Below, one piece after another: positions 46,201-57,502 of a stretch of DNA of 64,000 nucleotides. This DNA comes from Sphagnum magellanicum (taxonomy: Eukaryota; Streptophyta; Sphagnopsida; Sphagnales; Sphagnaceae): NCBI GenBank assembly GCA_021904315.1, contig CM038915.1, forward strand, positions 7,936,001 to 8,000,000, written 5' to 3'. The notes under the pieces are model-generated. The model was not told the DNA's origin, did no database searches, and worked only from the letters and a program-made list of their open reading frames with translations. Within the stretch, counting starts at the first letter, position 1; every line of letters begins with the position of its first letter. Both the position numbers and the translations under genes were made by a program.

Positions 46201-46210
46201 CTGGAAAGTA

Positions 46211-46850
46211 GAATCGGCCATCTATGACGTTTTCCGTACTAGAGAAGCTGCTACAGAACCTGCCTATTATATTCCAACCTATAAAGGTCAGGTAATAGGT
46301 GATAAAATAGCATAAGTAGGTTGTGACTGGGGAGTAGGTAACTAGGAAATAACAGAATTGGCTATTCATGACCCTTTTCCATACTAGAGACAGTACCACA
46401 AGACCTGTGCATTCCAAGCCATAATGATGATAAAATAGCATTAGCTAGGTCGTAAATGGGAATACGTAACTATGAAATAATAGAATCGGCCACCACCGTG
46501 ACTCTTTCCGACTCTTTCAGAATGAGCATTTGGCACATGACCTGCCTATTCCAAGGTGTAAAGTTCAGGTAATAGTTGATAAAGTAGCGTAGCTAGGTCA
46601 TAAATGGGAATACGGAACTAGGAAATAATAGAATCTGCTGCCCATGACTCTTTCCAACCGTTTCAGAATGAGCACTTGCCACACGAGCTGCCAATTCCAA
46701 GCTGTAAAGTTCAGGTAATAGGCGATAAAATAGCATAGCTAGGTCGTAAATGGAACTATGTAACTAGGAACTAATAGAATTGGCCACCATGACTCTTTTC
46801 AACCTGCCTATTCCAAGGTGTAAAGGTCTAATAGTAAGTCATAATAGTTT
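46211..46850. repeat. Tandem array of about 140-bp units upstream of the helicase
   Basis: The word GAATCGGCC and close variants recurs at 46211, 46355, 46483, 46631 and 46777 (spacings 144, 128, 148, 146). Each unit also carries CATGACTCTTTCC, CTGCCTATTCCAAG, AAAGTTCAGGTAATAG, GATAAAATAGCATAGCTAGG and AACTAGGAAATAATA. The array has four to five diverged copies, begins within 280 bases of the helicase start codon and reads across the upstream region. Confidence 0.9.
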
Positions 46851-46863
46851 AAGAAGGTTGTGA

Positions 46864-46880
46864 AGGGTTTAGGGTTTAGG
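46864..46880. repeat. Short telomere-like GGGTTTAGGGTTTAGG
   Basis: Two and a half units of the plant telomere repeat (G-rich strand on plus). It lies just beyond the end of the 140-bp array. Confidence 0.8.
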
Positions 46881-46899
46881 ATTAACCCAAATTTTATGT

Positions 46900-47930
46900 G
46901 TTAGGTTTGAAAATAAAATGATAAATCCATCATTCCACAAACGATAATACATTCATGCTTGGTGATATCACATAGTTAGATGATTTATTATTATTATTAT
47001 TTATGGTTTTAAGCAAATAGGTTGTCAATGTGCTTCACATTGTAATATATATAACCATAAAATGATAAATCCATCATTACAAAAATAATAGTAAGTTCAC
47101 ACATGGGGATATGGTATTACTAGATGATCCATTGTTATCATGGTTCATGGTTTCACACAAGTAAGTCACCAATGTGCATTGACCATGCTATAATAGGAGC
47201 TTTGTATAACTAAGATTTATGTAGATGAATGATTGTTGTAGAAAACATTTTTGCTTTTCCAATAGTTGCTACTAAAAACAAATATGCACATTTTCTTTTC
47301 ACTTGACATAGTGATGTCCTATTGCATATTACATTTTAACATACATACATCATTGGGTCACATTACATTTCATGAGATTTTGTTGTGGTTGGGTTAAATT
47401 GTTACGATTTAATTCAACATAACCATTATTATTTCCCAGCTTGGACATCTTGGATGTGAATAAGAGCATTAATTATGTGTTTTTTGTGCAATGTTTCAAC
47501 AATTGCATCATAATATTCTTTGTTGAACTAACTGGGGAAATGATATAAATGTCACATTCTATAATAATTACATTCTAGCTCAATGTATGGTGGCATTTTG
47601 AGTTCAAGTTATTCTAATTTGCTATTGCATTCCATATTGGTATTAATAATATTTTGTAGTTCCTTTGCAAACTTATTCGAATGTTAAATAATAAACATCA
47701 TGTGAGCTTAAGGATCCACATGTTCTTTTTATTATGTCTATTCAACATGCTTTCTCCAAATGAATGCAATAACCTTGTTGTGATCTCAATTGCCATGTCT
47801 TTCATGACCTACATTAATTTCCCCTCTTCTTATTCTCCCATGACCTTTCCTTGAATTGGTAAACAAACACTAGTTACCAATTGTGAGGATTGCTTATTTA
47901 TGTGTTGTTGAATGAAGGTGATAATTTATC
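46900..47930 (+). repeat. Inverted-repeat arm A (left)
   Basis: This segment matches the reverse complement of about 51540-53310. Shared words include ATAAATCCATCATTCCA (46921), GGAGCTTTGTATAAC (47197), AAATGATATAAATGTCACAT (47537) and CATGACCTACATTAA (47806). The match is collinear over the whole length with many substitutions; the right arm has extra sequence. Coding is not evident, though a poorly preserved open stretch (right-arm minus strand, 51872-51633) is shared in part. Confidence 0.8.
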
Positions 47931-48109
47931 AATAGTGATAAGCTACATTAAGAATTCATATTTTTTGAAGATTTTGTTGGTGTGCAATTAAGTTAGTAAT
48001 AGTAAACAACCACCATTAATACAAGAGCCCTAACAGAACCTAAAGCTACTCTCCCTAAAATAATTCCAATGTGCCATCATTAATGAAATTAAAATAGTTG
48101 TTTTTGTTT

Positions 48110-48925
48110 GCATTAGTCATACCTACTCAAAAACCTACATAATAGTTGTTTTGATTTGTTGACAAACCCCCCTATGAATCTTTTGAACCTAGACCTCTTT
48201 CTTTCCACCTCCTATTTTTTTATGCATATTTTCACATCTCCTTACCATTTTGATATTTGTTGTTTTTTTTTTAATAAGAAGGATGGTGTATGTGTATTTT
48301 TTGTGTTTTTGCGACCTTTTGATTATTCATTTGTAGTTTCAAAAGTTCTTGGTTATGTTTTTTTCTTTTAGTGCCAAGTACTACCTACTATTTATTTTCT
48401 AATTATTTTTTTCGATAAATAAAATATGTGAATCCATCATATTTAAATTTTTTAAAGATATTAATGTATTTGGGATTTTGGATCCATGTTTTTGTTTCAA
48501 GGTCATTTTTTGAGTGAATTGAAATGTTGCATGAATTTTGTTTGATGTTTCAATCAATGGCCTTTTCTAATGCATTTATTTAAATTTGAAAAATAATAAT
48601 AATCTTACCTTCTTTTGGGATTTTTTTAATGTCAATTTGCCCTTAAGATCATGACTTCATCCTATTAATCTCACATGTGCTAATCTCTTGTCGTAATCAA
48701 TTTTATACATGGTTTTACAACATTAGAAGCAACCCAAATGAAAGAATGAAGGTATATAAATTTAAGAAATCAAATTTTCCTTAATAATAATTCAATGTTT
48801 GATTGGCTATAGAAGTAACCTAAGAACTTCTTTGATGTTTGTGTCAACAATGCATGAAGTATGAAAAGCATGGAAGGTGCCCCTTTTGGTCCTATCTCTT
48901 AACCATTTTCTTAAACATGTTTCCA
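48110..48925 (+). repeat. Inverted-repeat arm B (left)
   Basis: Matches the reverse complement of about 54755-55570. Shared words include CTTGGTTATGTTT-like (48350), TCAATGGCCTTTTCTAATGC (48554), AATCTCACATGTGCTAAT (48667) and GCATGGAAGGTGCCCCTTTT (48867). It is clearly homologous but diverged. Confidence 0.8.
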
Positions 48926-51539
48926 CATTGGCCATGAGTCTTCAAAAGATGCTAGCCTTTACAATTTTAAGTTGGGTGGTAGTAGTTGGGTTGGTCATGT
49001 ATTCACTTCCACAACTACAAACCAATTGCCCCTTACCACCCAAATATGTTATATTTTATATATAGTTGAAGGCCAACTTTTAATGGTTATAAAATTTGAA
49101 AGGATTCCAAGAATATATGATAATATTTTTGTTCAAGGTAATTAATGTGTAATAATCATGCATATAGTTCCTTACTATTATTGGTAAGTCATGCATGCGT
49201 AAATCCATAATAATAGGAGCCACACCCAACTCCTTATTCTTTTGTCACATGAATAAGGAATTGACATTGGAAAGTGACAAAACATGCACCCATTAGAAAA
49301 AATCTATGTTTGAATTACATTTTTGCGTTTTATAATTTTTTTAATATTTTATATTCTATTATATATCTTTACATTTTATTTCCAAGGGTTATGGAAGGGA
49401 CACATGTAGATTGTGAGTTTTATAATTGATTTTTACAAAAATTCAAATGATGATCCCAAACCATGAAAAATGTAATAATTATTCAATTTTCATTAATACA
49501 AAAATCTCCCAAATAAAATTGGATCAATTTCAAGAATTTTTATTTAATTTACTCAAGACCTCAAAAGTGATTATAAATGTTAAATTAGCCATTTTTCACT
49601 CTCAAATGTTGATAGAAGTAATTCATACTTTTATATGTCATTTTGGAATGTGTATTAGTTCACAATACATAGGTTACGTGAGTAATATTGAATTTTAAAC
49701 TAAGTTGAAATTTTACAAGCACGTTATTCAAGAGTGGTTAGACTTGTAGTGGCTCCTATTATCACAAATTGCCTACCTATCCATTGCTACACATTTAGCA
49801 AATACTTTGAATTTAAGAAAGTAAAAGATTTGGAGATCCAAATCAGAAGCCTTTCAAAATTCAATATTTGAGTAATCAATCCTAAATTATTTTGCTCCTT
49901 GTTTGTGTGGTATTTGATATAGACATTATGCCATAGGATTCCAAGATTAAGTCATTAGCTTCCAAATTAGTGACCCATTATTGTGGGGCCAACAATTACC
50001 AAAGTTATTATATCACTGGATTTATGCAATTTTAGGTGTAAACTAATGTCATTTTGGGATTGACTTTCCATGATTTCACAAATTCATTGGATTGGTTTTT
50101 AATTTATATCCTTATACAAAAGTATTACAAACTAAAATTTTCCAAGTTTTTATGCCATTTCTATTATGCAATTTAACACACATTTGATACCAAAAAATCA
50201 TTAATTGTTGCATGGAATAAATAAAAAGCAAGTACTTGAGATAATTTTTCACAATACATAAGTAGTTGACCATTGCACAACAAACATATTGCTCATGAAT
50301 AAAAGGATAATGAAAATTTTCCTTGTGTTTTTTTAATGACGAGTTATGACACCAAAAAAATTGAATTCATGCTTATGATGTGATATGACATTTGGGGTTG
50401 GGGAGGGAGGACAAAGGGGCAAGAGGCAATTTAATCCTAATTAGGATGCCAATGGTGGAAAATGTTTTATCATTCTTTGATTTTGATACCACCATTTCAA
50501 ATGATGGGTTGGATTTTTAAAATATTATTTACTTAACCAATTAATAATAGGATGTGGTAAACAAAATTTACATTTATATTTATAATGTTGTAGGTGTTCC
50601 ATTTCTTACAATATCATACCATGGTTTAATCATCGTTGCACCCAACAAGATATTACAATTAAAGCAAAATATGACATTACCAAATGGCAAGGACACAACC
50701 ACATTATTTCAATAAATATCCCCATTATTATTATTTTGTGGAATCAAACACTAATGGATGACAAAATAACAAGCATGGATGATAGGTGTTGTGACAAAAA
50801 ATCATTACAAAAAATCTAATGAGACAAAGAAAACAATTTTGGAAAGAAAGCACCAACATATTTATTTTATTTTAAAAAAACCTTTATAGATATAAATTTG
50901 AAATCACTTTTCTTTAGATAATATCATAATGAGATGTTTGCATGTGGTTACATAAGTAATGTTTTATTGTTCCTTTCTCAATTTGGGTCACAATCTCCTA
51001 GCAAACCCACCTTACACTTTTGTTATTATCATTGTTAGAAAATGTCTTTCTTTAAAACATGTATTTATTTTGAAATGATTCTTTGTTTTAAACAACTTGG
51101 AACAAGTCATTTTAATTTAAAAAGAAATCATCAAAATTAAAATAGTGCAAGTATGAACCTCCCCTAACTAAAAACTATTATATTTCATTAATATACACAT
51201 GTACACAAATGTATATGAACAAACTTCTTGATCCTAAAAAACTAAGTTATTATGTTTTCTTAATTCATTGATGTCCAACTCCAAACTAAAACCTAAAGGC
51301 ATGTTCACATTGGGGGGTAGTTATTATTTATAGCATGTTCGTTAAAATTAGCTATGTCCAAACATAATGCCCATTTGCAATAAATAGTCTATTATCTTGC
51401 TAATTATGTGGTGCACTAACTATGACCCTATCATTATTGATCGCAGTTGTCCTCTATAACTAATAATTTAACTATATGTCAATATGATCTTTGAAAAATG
51501 TAAATTTTTTATCCTATCGCCACTCATAAATGAAATCAC
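48926..51539. other. AT-rich interior between the inverted repeats
   Basis: No gene recognised. A small inverted pair, AATAGGAGCCAC (about 49213) and GTGGCTCCTATTATC (about 49749), flanks about 0.55 kb that could be a further minor element. Stops are frequent in all frames. Confidence 0.45.
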
Positions 51540-53310
51540 CTTCATTTATGTTGATAACTTATTAATCATCTTGATTCTATCAACTTGGTGCAAGTTTTTC
51601 ATGCACAAATAAACAAACATTCCATTAGATTATTATGATGGACAACAATAGTGATTCATAAAGGGAGAGGTTGTGCAAGGGGAGAAAGACCAAGAGGAGT
51701 TAGTGTAGGTCATTAAAGACATGATAATTGGGAACACAATAATGTGATTGCTTTCATAAAATGCAAGCACATTGAACATACACAACAAAAGGAACATGTG
51801 GGTCCTTGAATTCACATGATGCCTATTATTGCAAAGGAATTTCAAAATGTTGTTAATGTCAATATTGATCACAACTTGGCAAAATGTGCAAAAATAAGTT
51901 AAACAATTTCAACAAAAATTACAAGAAATTTTCTAATCATTACACAATAAGTTTCACCATACATTATAATAGGATTGTGGTTATTATAGAATGTGACATT
52001 TATATCATTTCCCTAGTCAAATTAACAAAGAGTTTTATGATGTAGTCATTGAAGCATTTCATGAAGAAAACATTAGAGCAAACATAGTTAAATGAACCAC
52101 TTTCATGATGACAAATGTTTATTTGACATGGTTTGCAAGTTTAGTAAATTAAATTAATGTTGAAAATGTGTGTTGTATTTGTGCAATAACATTATTAGTA
52201 TAACTATTTTAGCATTTGGATAAGTTAAAAAGTAATTTAAAGCACAATTAAATACCTTTCAACATATTTTTAAGCTCGTGATTTGTTTTTCATGTTTAAA
52301 AAAATGTTTAAGCACTATTTTTTAGCATTCTCTCAACATGATTTGACCAATTTTGTGTTACCACATCAACCTATCAAGACTATGCAAAAACTATTTTGAA
52401 AGTCACATCCAACTTTTTTGGTGGGCACATGCATAATAGATGTTTCAATATGTGTGCAAGATGTCCAAGCCAAAGGAAATGACAATTATATGAATGCATA
52501 TCACAATGTTTAGATTAGTGCAACATGTCATTGCACAATGTTCATAATGTGCAAATGTTCAATTTTAATTATGATTCGTTAAATGAGAAAGTTCTAATAT
52601 AGGATGATGAAATATCAATTGTTTAATTTTAGTATCAAATACTTGCTTTTATTAGCTAAATTGAGATTCAATCTTTAATCCATTGTCACAAATAACTTTT
52701 TTTCAATTGTTTCACCATGATTCAAACTTCCATGTGATTTCATACTTTGATGTAGTACCACAAATCCATTCAAAAGTTAATGTTTCCTTCTTGGTCTCCT
52801 TCCAAAAAACTCTTCAAAAATTATGCATTAGCCAATTCTAAAATCTTGTTGCCTGCCACTCAACATTGACATTTTGTTCATTTGTTTGATCATTAGGTAT
52901 ATGATGCTCATTTATTCCTCCTAGATCTATTAATCAAATAAAATATAAGTTCTTTTGCAATTCCAATTGCACCATAAAACTATCAATGTTCAATTCCTTG
53001 GGCCATTAAAAGTCATGTTAAATGTAATAAGCAATAACACATTCTACATTTGTTTTGAATAACAACTATTTAATACATTTTTTGAGAATACCAAAAATGT
53101 TTTTACAATATTTGTTCCTCTGCATAAATATTTGTTATACAAAGCTCCCATTATAACGTGAATCACATTGGTGGCCTACTTATGTGGAACCATGAACCAT
53201 AATAACAATGGAACATTTAGTAATATAATATTCACAAGTGTGAAAATACTTTTAATGATATTGGAATGATGGATTTATCATTTTACTTTGAGACCTAACA
53301 ATAATTTAAT
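51540..53310 (-). repeat. Inverted-repeat arm A (right)
   Basis: Reverse-complement partner of 46900-47930. It contains additional sequence, mainly 52040-52980, absent from the left arm, so it is the longer version or carries an insertion. Confidence 0.75.
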
Positions 53311-54754
53311 ATGCATATTTATATCAAAAGTTTTGTAGAATATGAAATTATTGCCTTATTTTTGGAGCAAAAATTTCAAAGCCTTTTAGCTAGAAGCTTT
53401 AGATTTTATTCCAATTACAATGTTTCATCAAAATTGGTTTATGTAGGATGGGTATTTTGGTGATTGTCACTATGTTAATTTCATAGTCATTCTGCATTAT
53501 AATTCATCATAGATCAAATTCCATTTAGGAATCTTTTTTTTTTCGTTTGTCTATTTGTGTATTGTTGTGAATTTTTTAATGAATCGGACTTTCGTTGGCA
53601 TTTTGCCTAGCAAATCAAGAATGTAAGAAAATATTAATGAAACAAAATGACATATAATAAATTTTACAAAATTTTATATTTTGAAAAAAAAATTATAACA
53701 AAAAAATTATGTCCACACAAAATAATTTAATCATCATCATTGGTAGTAAAAAGTAGGATGAAGCCCAAATGGGTCAAAACACGTAATTAAAAACCAAAAA
53801 GGGTGTCGGATGTTAGATATAATTAATCAGTCAAAATTAAACATTTTTTTAATTACCATTTAAAACCATAGTAATCATAGCAAATGAGTCTTTTTTCCTT
53901 CATATGAATGTCAAAAGACTTAGACTAAAATTCATTTGATTCAATTTTAAATTTTGATTTTAATTTAGAATGTTTGAAAATGTACACCTATTGCATCAAA
54001 TGTAGTCAATTTTGCAAAGGACTATCAAAAGGATTCATATAATAAAATAATTTTCATTGAAAAAAATATAGATGATAAAAACATATTAGCCACACTCAAA
54101 AAACACTCATACTTTTAAAAATGTGGAATCAGAAACTTTAAAAATTCAAAGAATATTTAAAAATTGCTTTAGAATTTCAAAGTTTCAAGAGTCTTTATCA
54201 AATGGATTATAATGTACATGATGTTTAAAAAGAAGTTATAGCTTAAAATATAATAAAACTAAAAAATGTGGAAATTTAATTTTTGGTGATTACATAAAAT
54301 TTTGATCATTTTTAAAGATGAAACATTGAATCTATAAAGAATCTACATACTTTTATATTTTCATATTTATTCAATAATGACTAACAAAAAAAATGTGATG
54401 CATTGAGAAATTTTTAAATATTTTTTAGAACAAGTTACAAATAAATTCATTCAAATTTTCATTTGCATGTAAAAAAATATTTTTAGAAAAAAAGACTTGC
54501 AATGTAATCCTTTTGGCTCCTAGTTACAAATTTTGACACAAATAGATGGTAAATAATATCATATCATTTGAAATTTCAACTATAATGGGTTATTATATAG
54601 ACTAACCCATCCAATGATATAAAACCCCTTAGGCTCATAAGTCAACTTTCAACTTTGAACAACATATTAAATGTTTGAGATGGTAATGGGTGGAATTGAA
54701 GAATGACTAGGCCCACTCCTACTATTTAACTTAGAATTGTAGAGGCTTGAATCT
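53311..54754. other. AT-rich DNA between right arms
   Basis: No gene, RNA or element end recognised. Sequence is dominated by A/T runs and short ATTT/AAAT words. Confidence 0.45.
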
Positions 54755-55570
54755 TTTGAAAAAGAATGAAAATTGTAATGTTGCTTGAGGAAAATGGTTA
54801 GGAATTAGGACCAAAAGGGGCACCTTCCATGCCTTTGAGGCATTGATGGCACAAACATGTAAAAAATTGTAACTTACTTGTTTGTGCAAACAACTGAATA
54901 TTTATATTGTTAAGAATAATTTTGATTTTTCAGATGTATAATTTCATTCCTTTGTTTGGGTTGTCTTTAAAGTTGTAAAACCACACGAAAAAATTGATTG
55001 GGACAAGAAATCAGCACATGTGAGATTAGCAATGACGAAGTCATGTTTTTGGAAGCAAAATGACATTAAAAAATCCCCCAAAAGAAGTTGAGATTTAACG
55101 GTTCTTTGAAAATTAAAATAAATGCATTAGAAATGGCCATTGGTTGAAACATTGTGCAAAAACTATCTGACATTTCAATTCAATCAAAGGTGAACTTGAA
55201 ATAAAAAACACAAGTTCAAAATCCCAATGATATTGTATTACCTACAAAATAAACATTATCTATTTATATATTTTATTTATCCATAAAAACTACTTGGAAA
55301 AAAGAAAAGGTAAAACTTGCAGGTAAAAAAAAAAAAAAAGAAACATAACCAGGAATCAAAGGAGTTGCAAATGATAAAAAGGTGCACACCATCTTTCATC
55401 CCATCCTCCCACTCATAGACAAAAAAAACCAACAAATATTAAAATTGTAAGAAGGTGTGAAAGAATAAGAGGTAGATGGAAAAACAAAATACAAAAGAGT
55501 CATGTGGGTTTGTTGGTAGGTTTAAATATTCAATAGGTAGCTTTGTAAGAAAGATGAACAAAAACAAATA
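54755..55570 (-). repeat. Inverted-repeat arm B (right)
   Basis: Reverse-complement partner of 48110-48925. It lies outside arm A on this side, whereas on the left arm B lies inside arm A; the order is therefore not that of a simple palindrome. Confidence 0.75.
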
Positions 55571-56590
55571 AACACAACTATTTTTATTATATAAACATCT
55601 AATGTTTATGAACACGAGTGTAATGCCCTTGGCCCAAAGGGCAAGGTTCCAAAGTAAGCAAAATCCCCCTTCTCCCCCTCCTCTTTTTTTTTTTCTTATA
55701 CTCCCATAGGGTGCAATTTATGCCTTTCAATATGCATGTAAAGGAAAGGAACTAAGTAGTTAAGCTAGAGGGTAAGTTATTATATTATTTTGATATATAT
55801 AACATGGATATGAGCTTCATTCAAGTTGCATCCAAATGTTGTTTACAAGACATCGTACTGTTGGAATTGAACTTGCTAGTAAAACTCCTCATACATACTT
55901 CAAAAATACCATAAGCAATAATCCAATCAGGTAAAAACTAAACCCCTAACAAAATTCTGCTTTCTAAACTTGTTTGCAATATTTAGGATTAAGTGTTTTT
56001 ATGCTCATTTGTTAATTCCATCACGGTATCTGTGGCAATTTTCATGAGAGAGATGGGATTCTCATCTCTGCCTCAATAAAAGATTATCACATTACTCACA
56101 ATCATTCTCGGGTATTGAAACTTGTTGTGGCAGTACTGAGGACCTCTTTCCATTCGGTTGTTGTGATCACAGATTTTGCCCCAAGAGCAGCATTCCATTA
56201 CACTCCATTACACATTGTTGCATCTAGATGTGCTCTCAATATCACCTCCGAGCTTTAGAGGTCAAGCATTGACCCAATGGAGAGCTGTGTAAGCTTTGCG
56301 TCAACCGTGATTGACTAGAAGGTGACATTTGTAACTTTTAATGGGAACATGTGTTCCTTTTAAGCTTGCTAGAAAGTTCCCTACATATGAGTCGTTCCTA
56401 AAGTTCATAACATTAATTACCTTTCCAGCCCTTTCCAGCCCAGTTGCAGCTCTCAAATGGAAGGCACTTGTCCATGCAGCAAGAAACAAGACTCCATTTC
56501 GGTGGCTTTCCATTAGGCTACTGGGATCAAAACATGTTGTGTGTAACTGTGATCATAACAACCTAATGCAAAGGGACCCTTCATGCAAAG
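55571..56590. other. Spacer with one outlying copy of the downstream repeat
   Basis: A diverged copy of the 56.6-57.3 kb repeat lies at about 56028-56145 (CAATTTTCATGAGAGAGATG, then AAACTTGTTGTGGCAGTACT). The piece at 56150-56590 separates it from the main array and has no recognised function. A short palindrome, CCTTGGCCCAAAGGGCAAGG, sits near 55629. Confidence 0.5.
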
Positions 56591-57295
56591 GGATAGATAG
56601 TTCCATCATGACATTTGTTGCAGTTTTCATTAGAGATGGATCTCATCTGCTCCCAAAAAGCTTGATCACATTCACTCACAATAATATTTCAGCAGGTTGC
56701 AAATCTTTGTTGCAGAAGTAGTAACACCGTTAAAAGTTTGATTGCATTTTGTTATTGCAATTCATGAGAGATCATCTATCTATCAGCTCCAAAAAGCTTG
56801 AATTTTCACCAGGTAGGATTTCTGCAGCTTGCAAAACAATTTTGCAGCAGTACTAAGTTAGTTCTATCACAATAGTATTTGTTGCAGTTTTGCATGAGAG
56901 ACAGGATCTCAAGATGTACTCCAAAAAGGCTTGATCACCAATTTACTCAGAAAAATAATATTTCTGCAGCTTGCAAAACTTTTGTTGCGCAAGTACTAAG
57001 AAAGTCAGTTCCCATCACTTTTGTTGTTGATTCAATCCAGGAGGGATGATCACCTATCTACCTGCTCCACCAAAGCTCTATCATATCACTCACCAGATCT
57101 GAGGTTTCTGCAGCTTGCAAAACACACTTGCAGCAGTGTACTTAAGAGAGTTAGTTCCATCACAACATTTGTTGCAGTCAGTTTTCAATCACAAAAACTT
57201 GTGGCAGTCTGTTCCAAAATTTGTTGCAACAGTCCTGCTTTTGATCACAAAATCTGTTGCAAAAACCATTGCAATCTGTTGCAAAATTTATTGTG
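56591..57295. repeat. Tandem array of about 130-145-bp units
   Basis: Units share TTTGTTGCAGTTTTCATGAG, a GGATCTCATCTG-like word, CTCCAAAAAGCTTGAT, ATTTCTGCAGCTTGCAAAAC and GCAGCAGTACTAAG. Copies start near 56595, 56740, 56868, 57008 and 57163, the last shifting into a run of CTGTTGCAA words. The array ends about 200 bases from the B3 gene stop codon. Confidence 0.88.
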
Positions 57296-57502
57296 GGTCC
57301 AAGATAAGATGATGATGATCTGCACTGCAGCACCCTTGGTCCACTTTGCTGGAATCTTCAGTTTGCTCACCATCTGCAGCTCGATGATCCTGGGTTGGTT
57401 TCTGGGTGCGTGTTTGCTTGCTTTTGGGATGTTGCTGCTGCTGTTCATGATGATGGTGATGATGATGAGTACAGGAGAAGCTCCATTGCTGATGAAAGAG
57501 CT

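Noticed and set aside
46211..46850. Possible CRISPR-like or origin iteron array
   Set aside because: Units of about 140 bases are diverged along their whole length with no repeat/spacer structure; this is an ordinary tandem duplication array.
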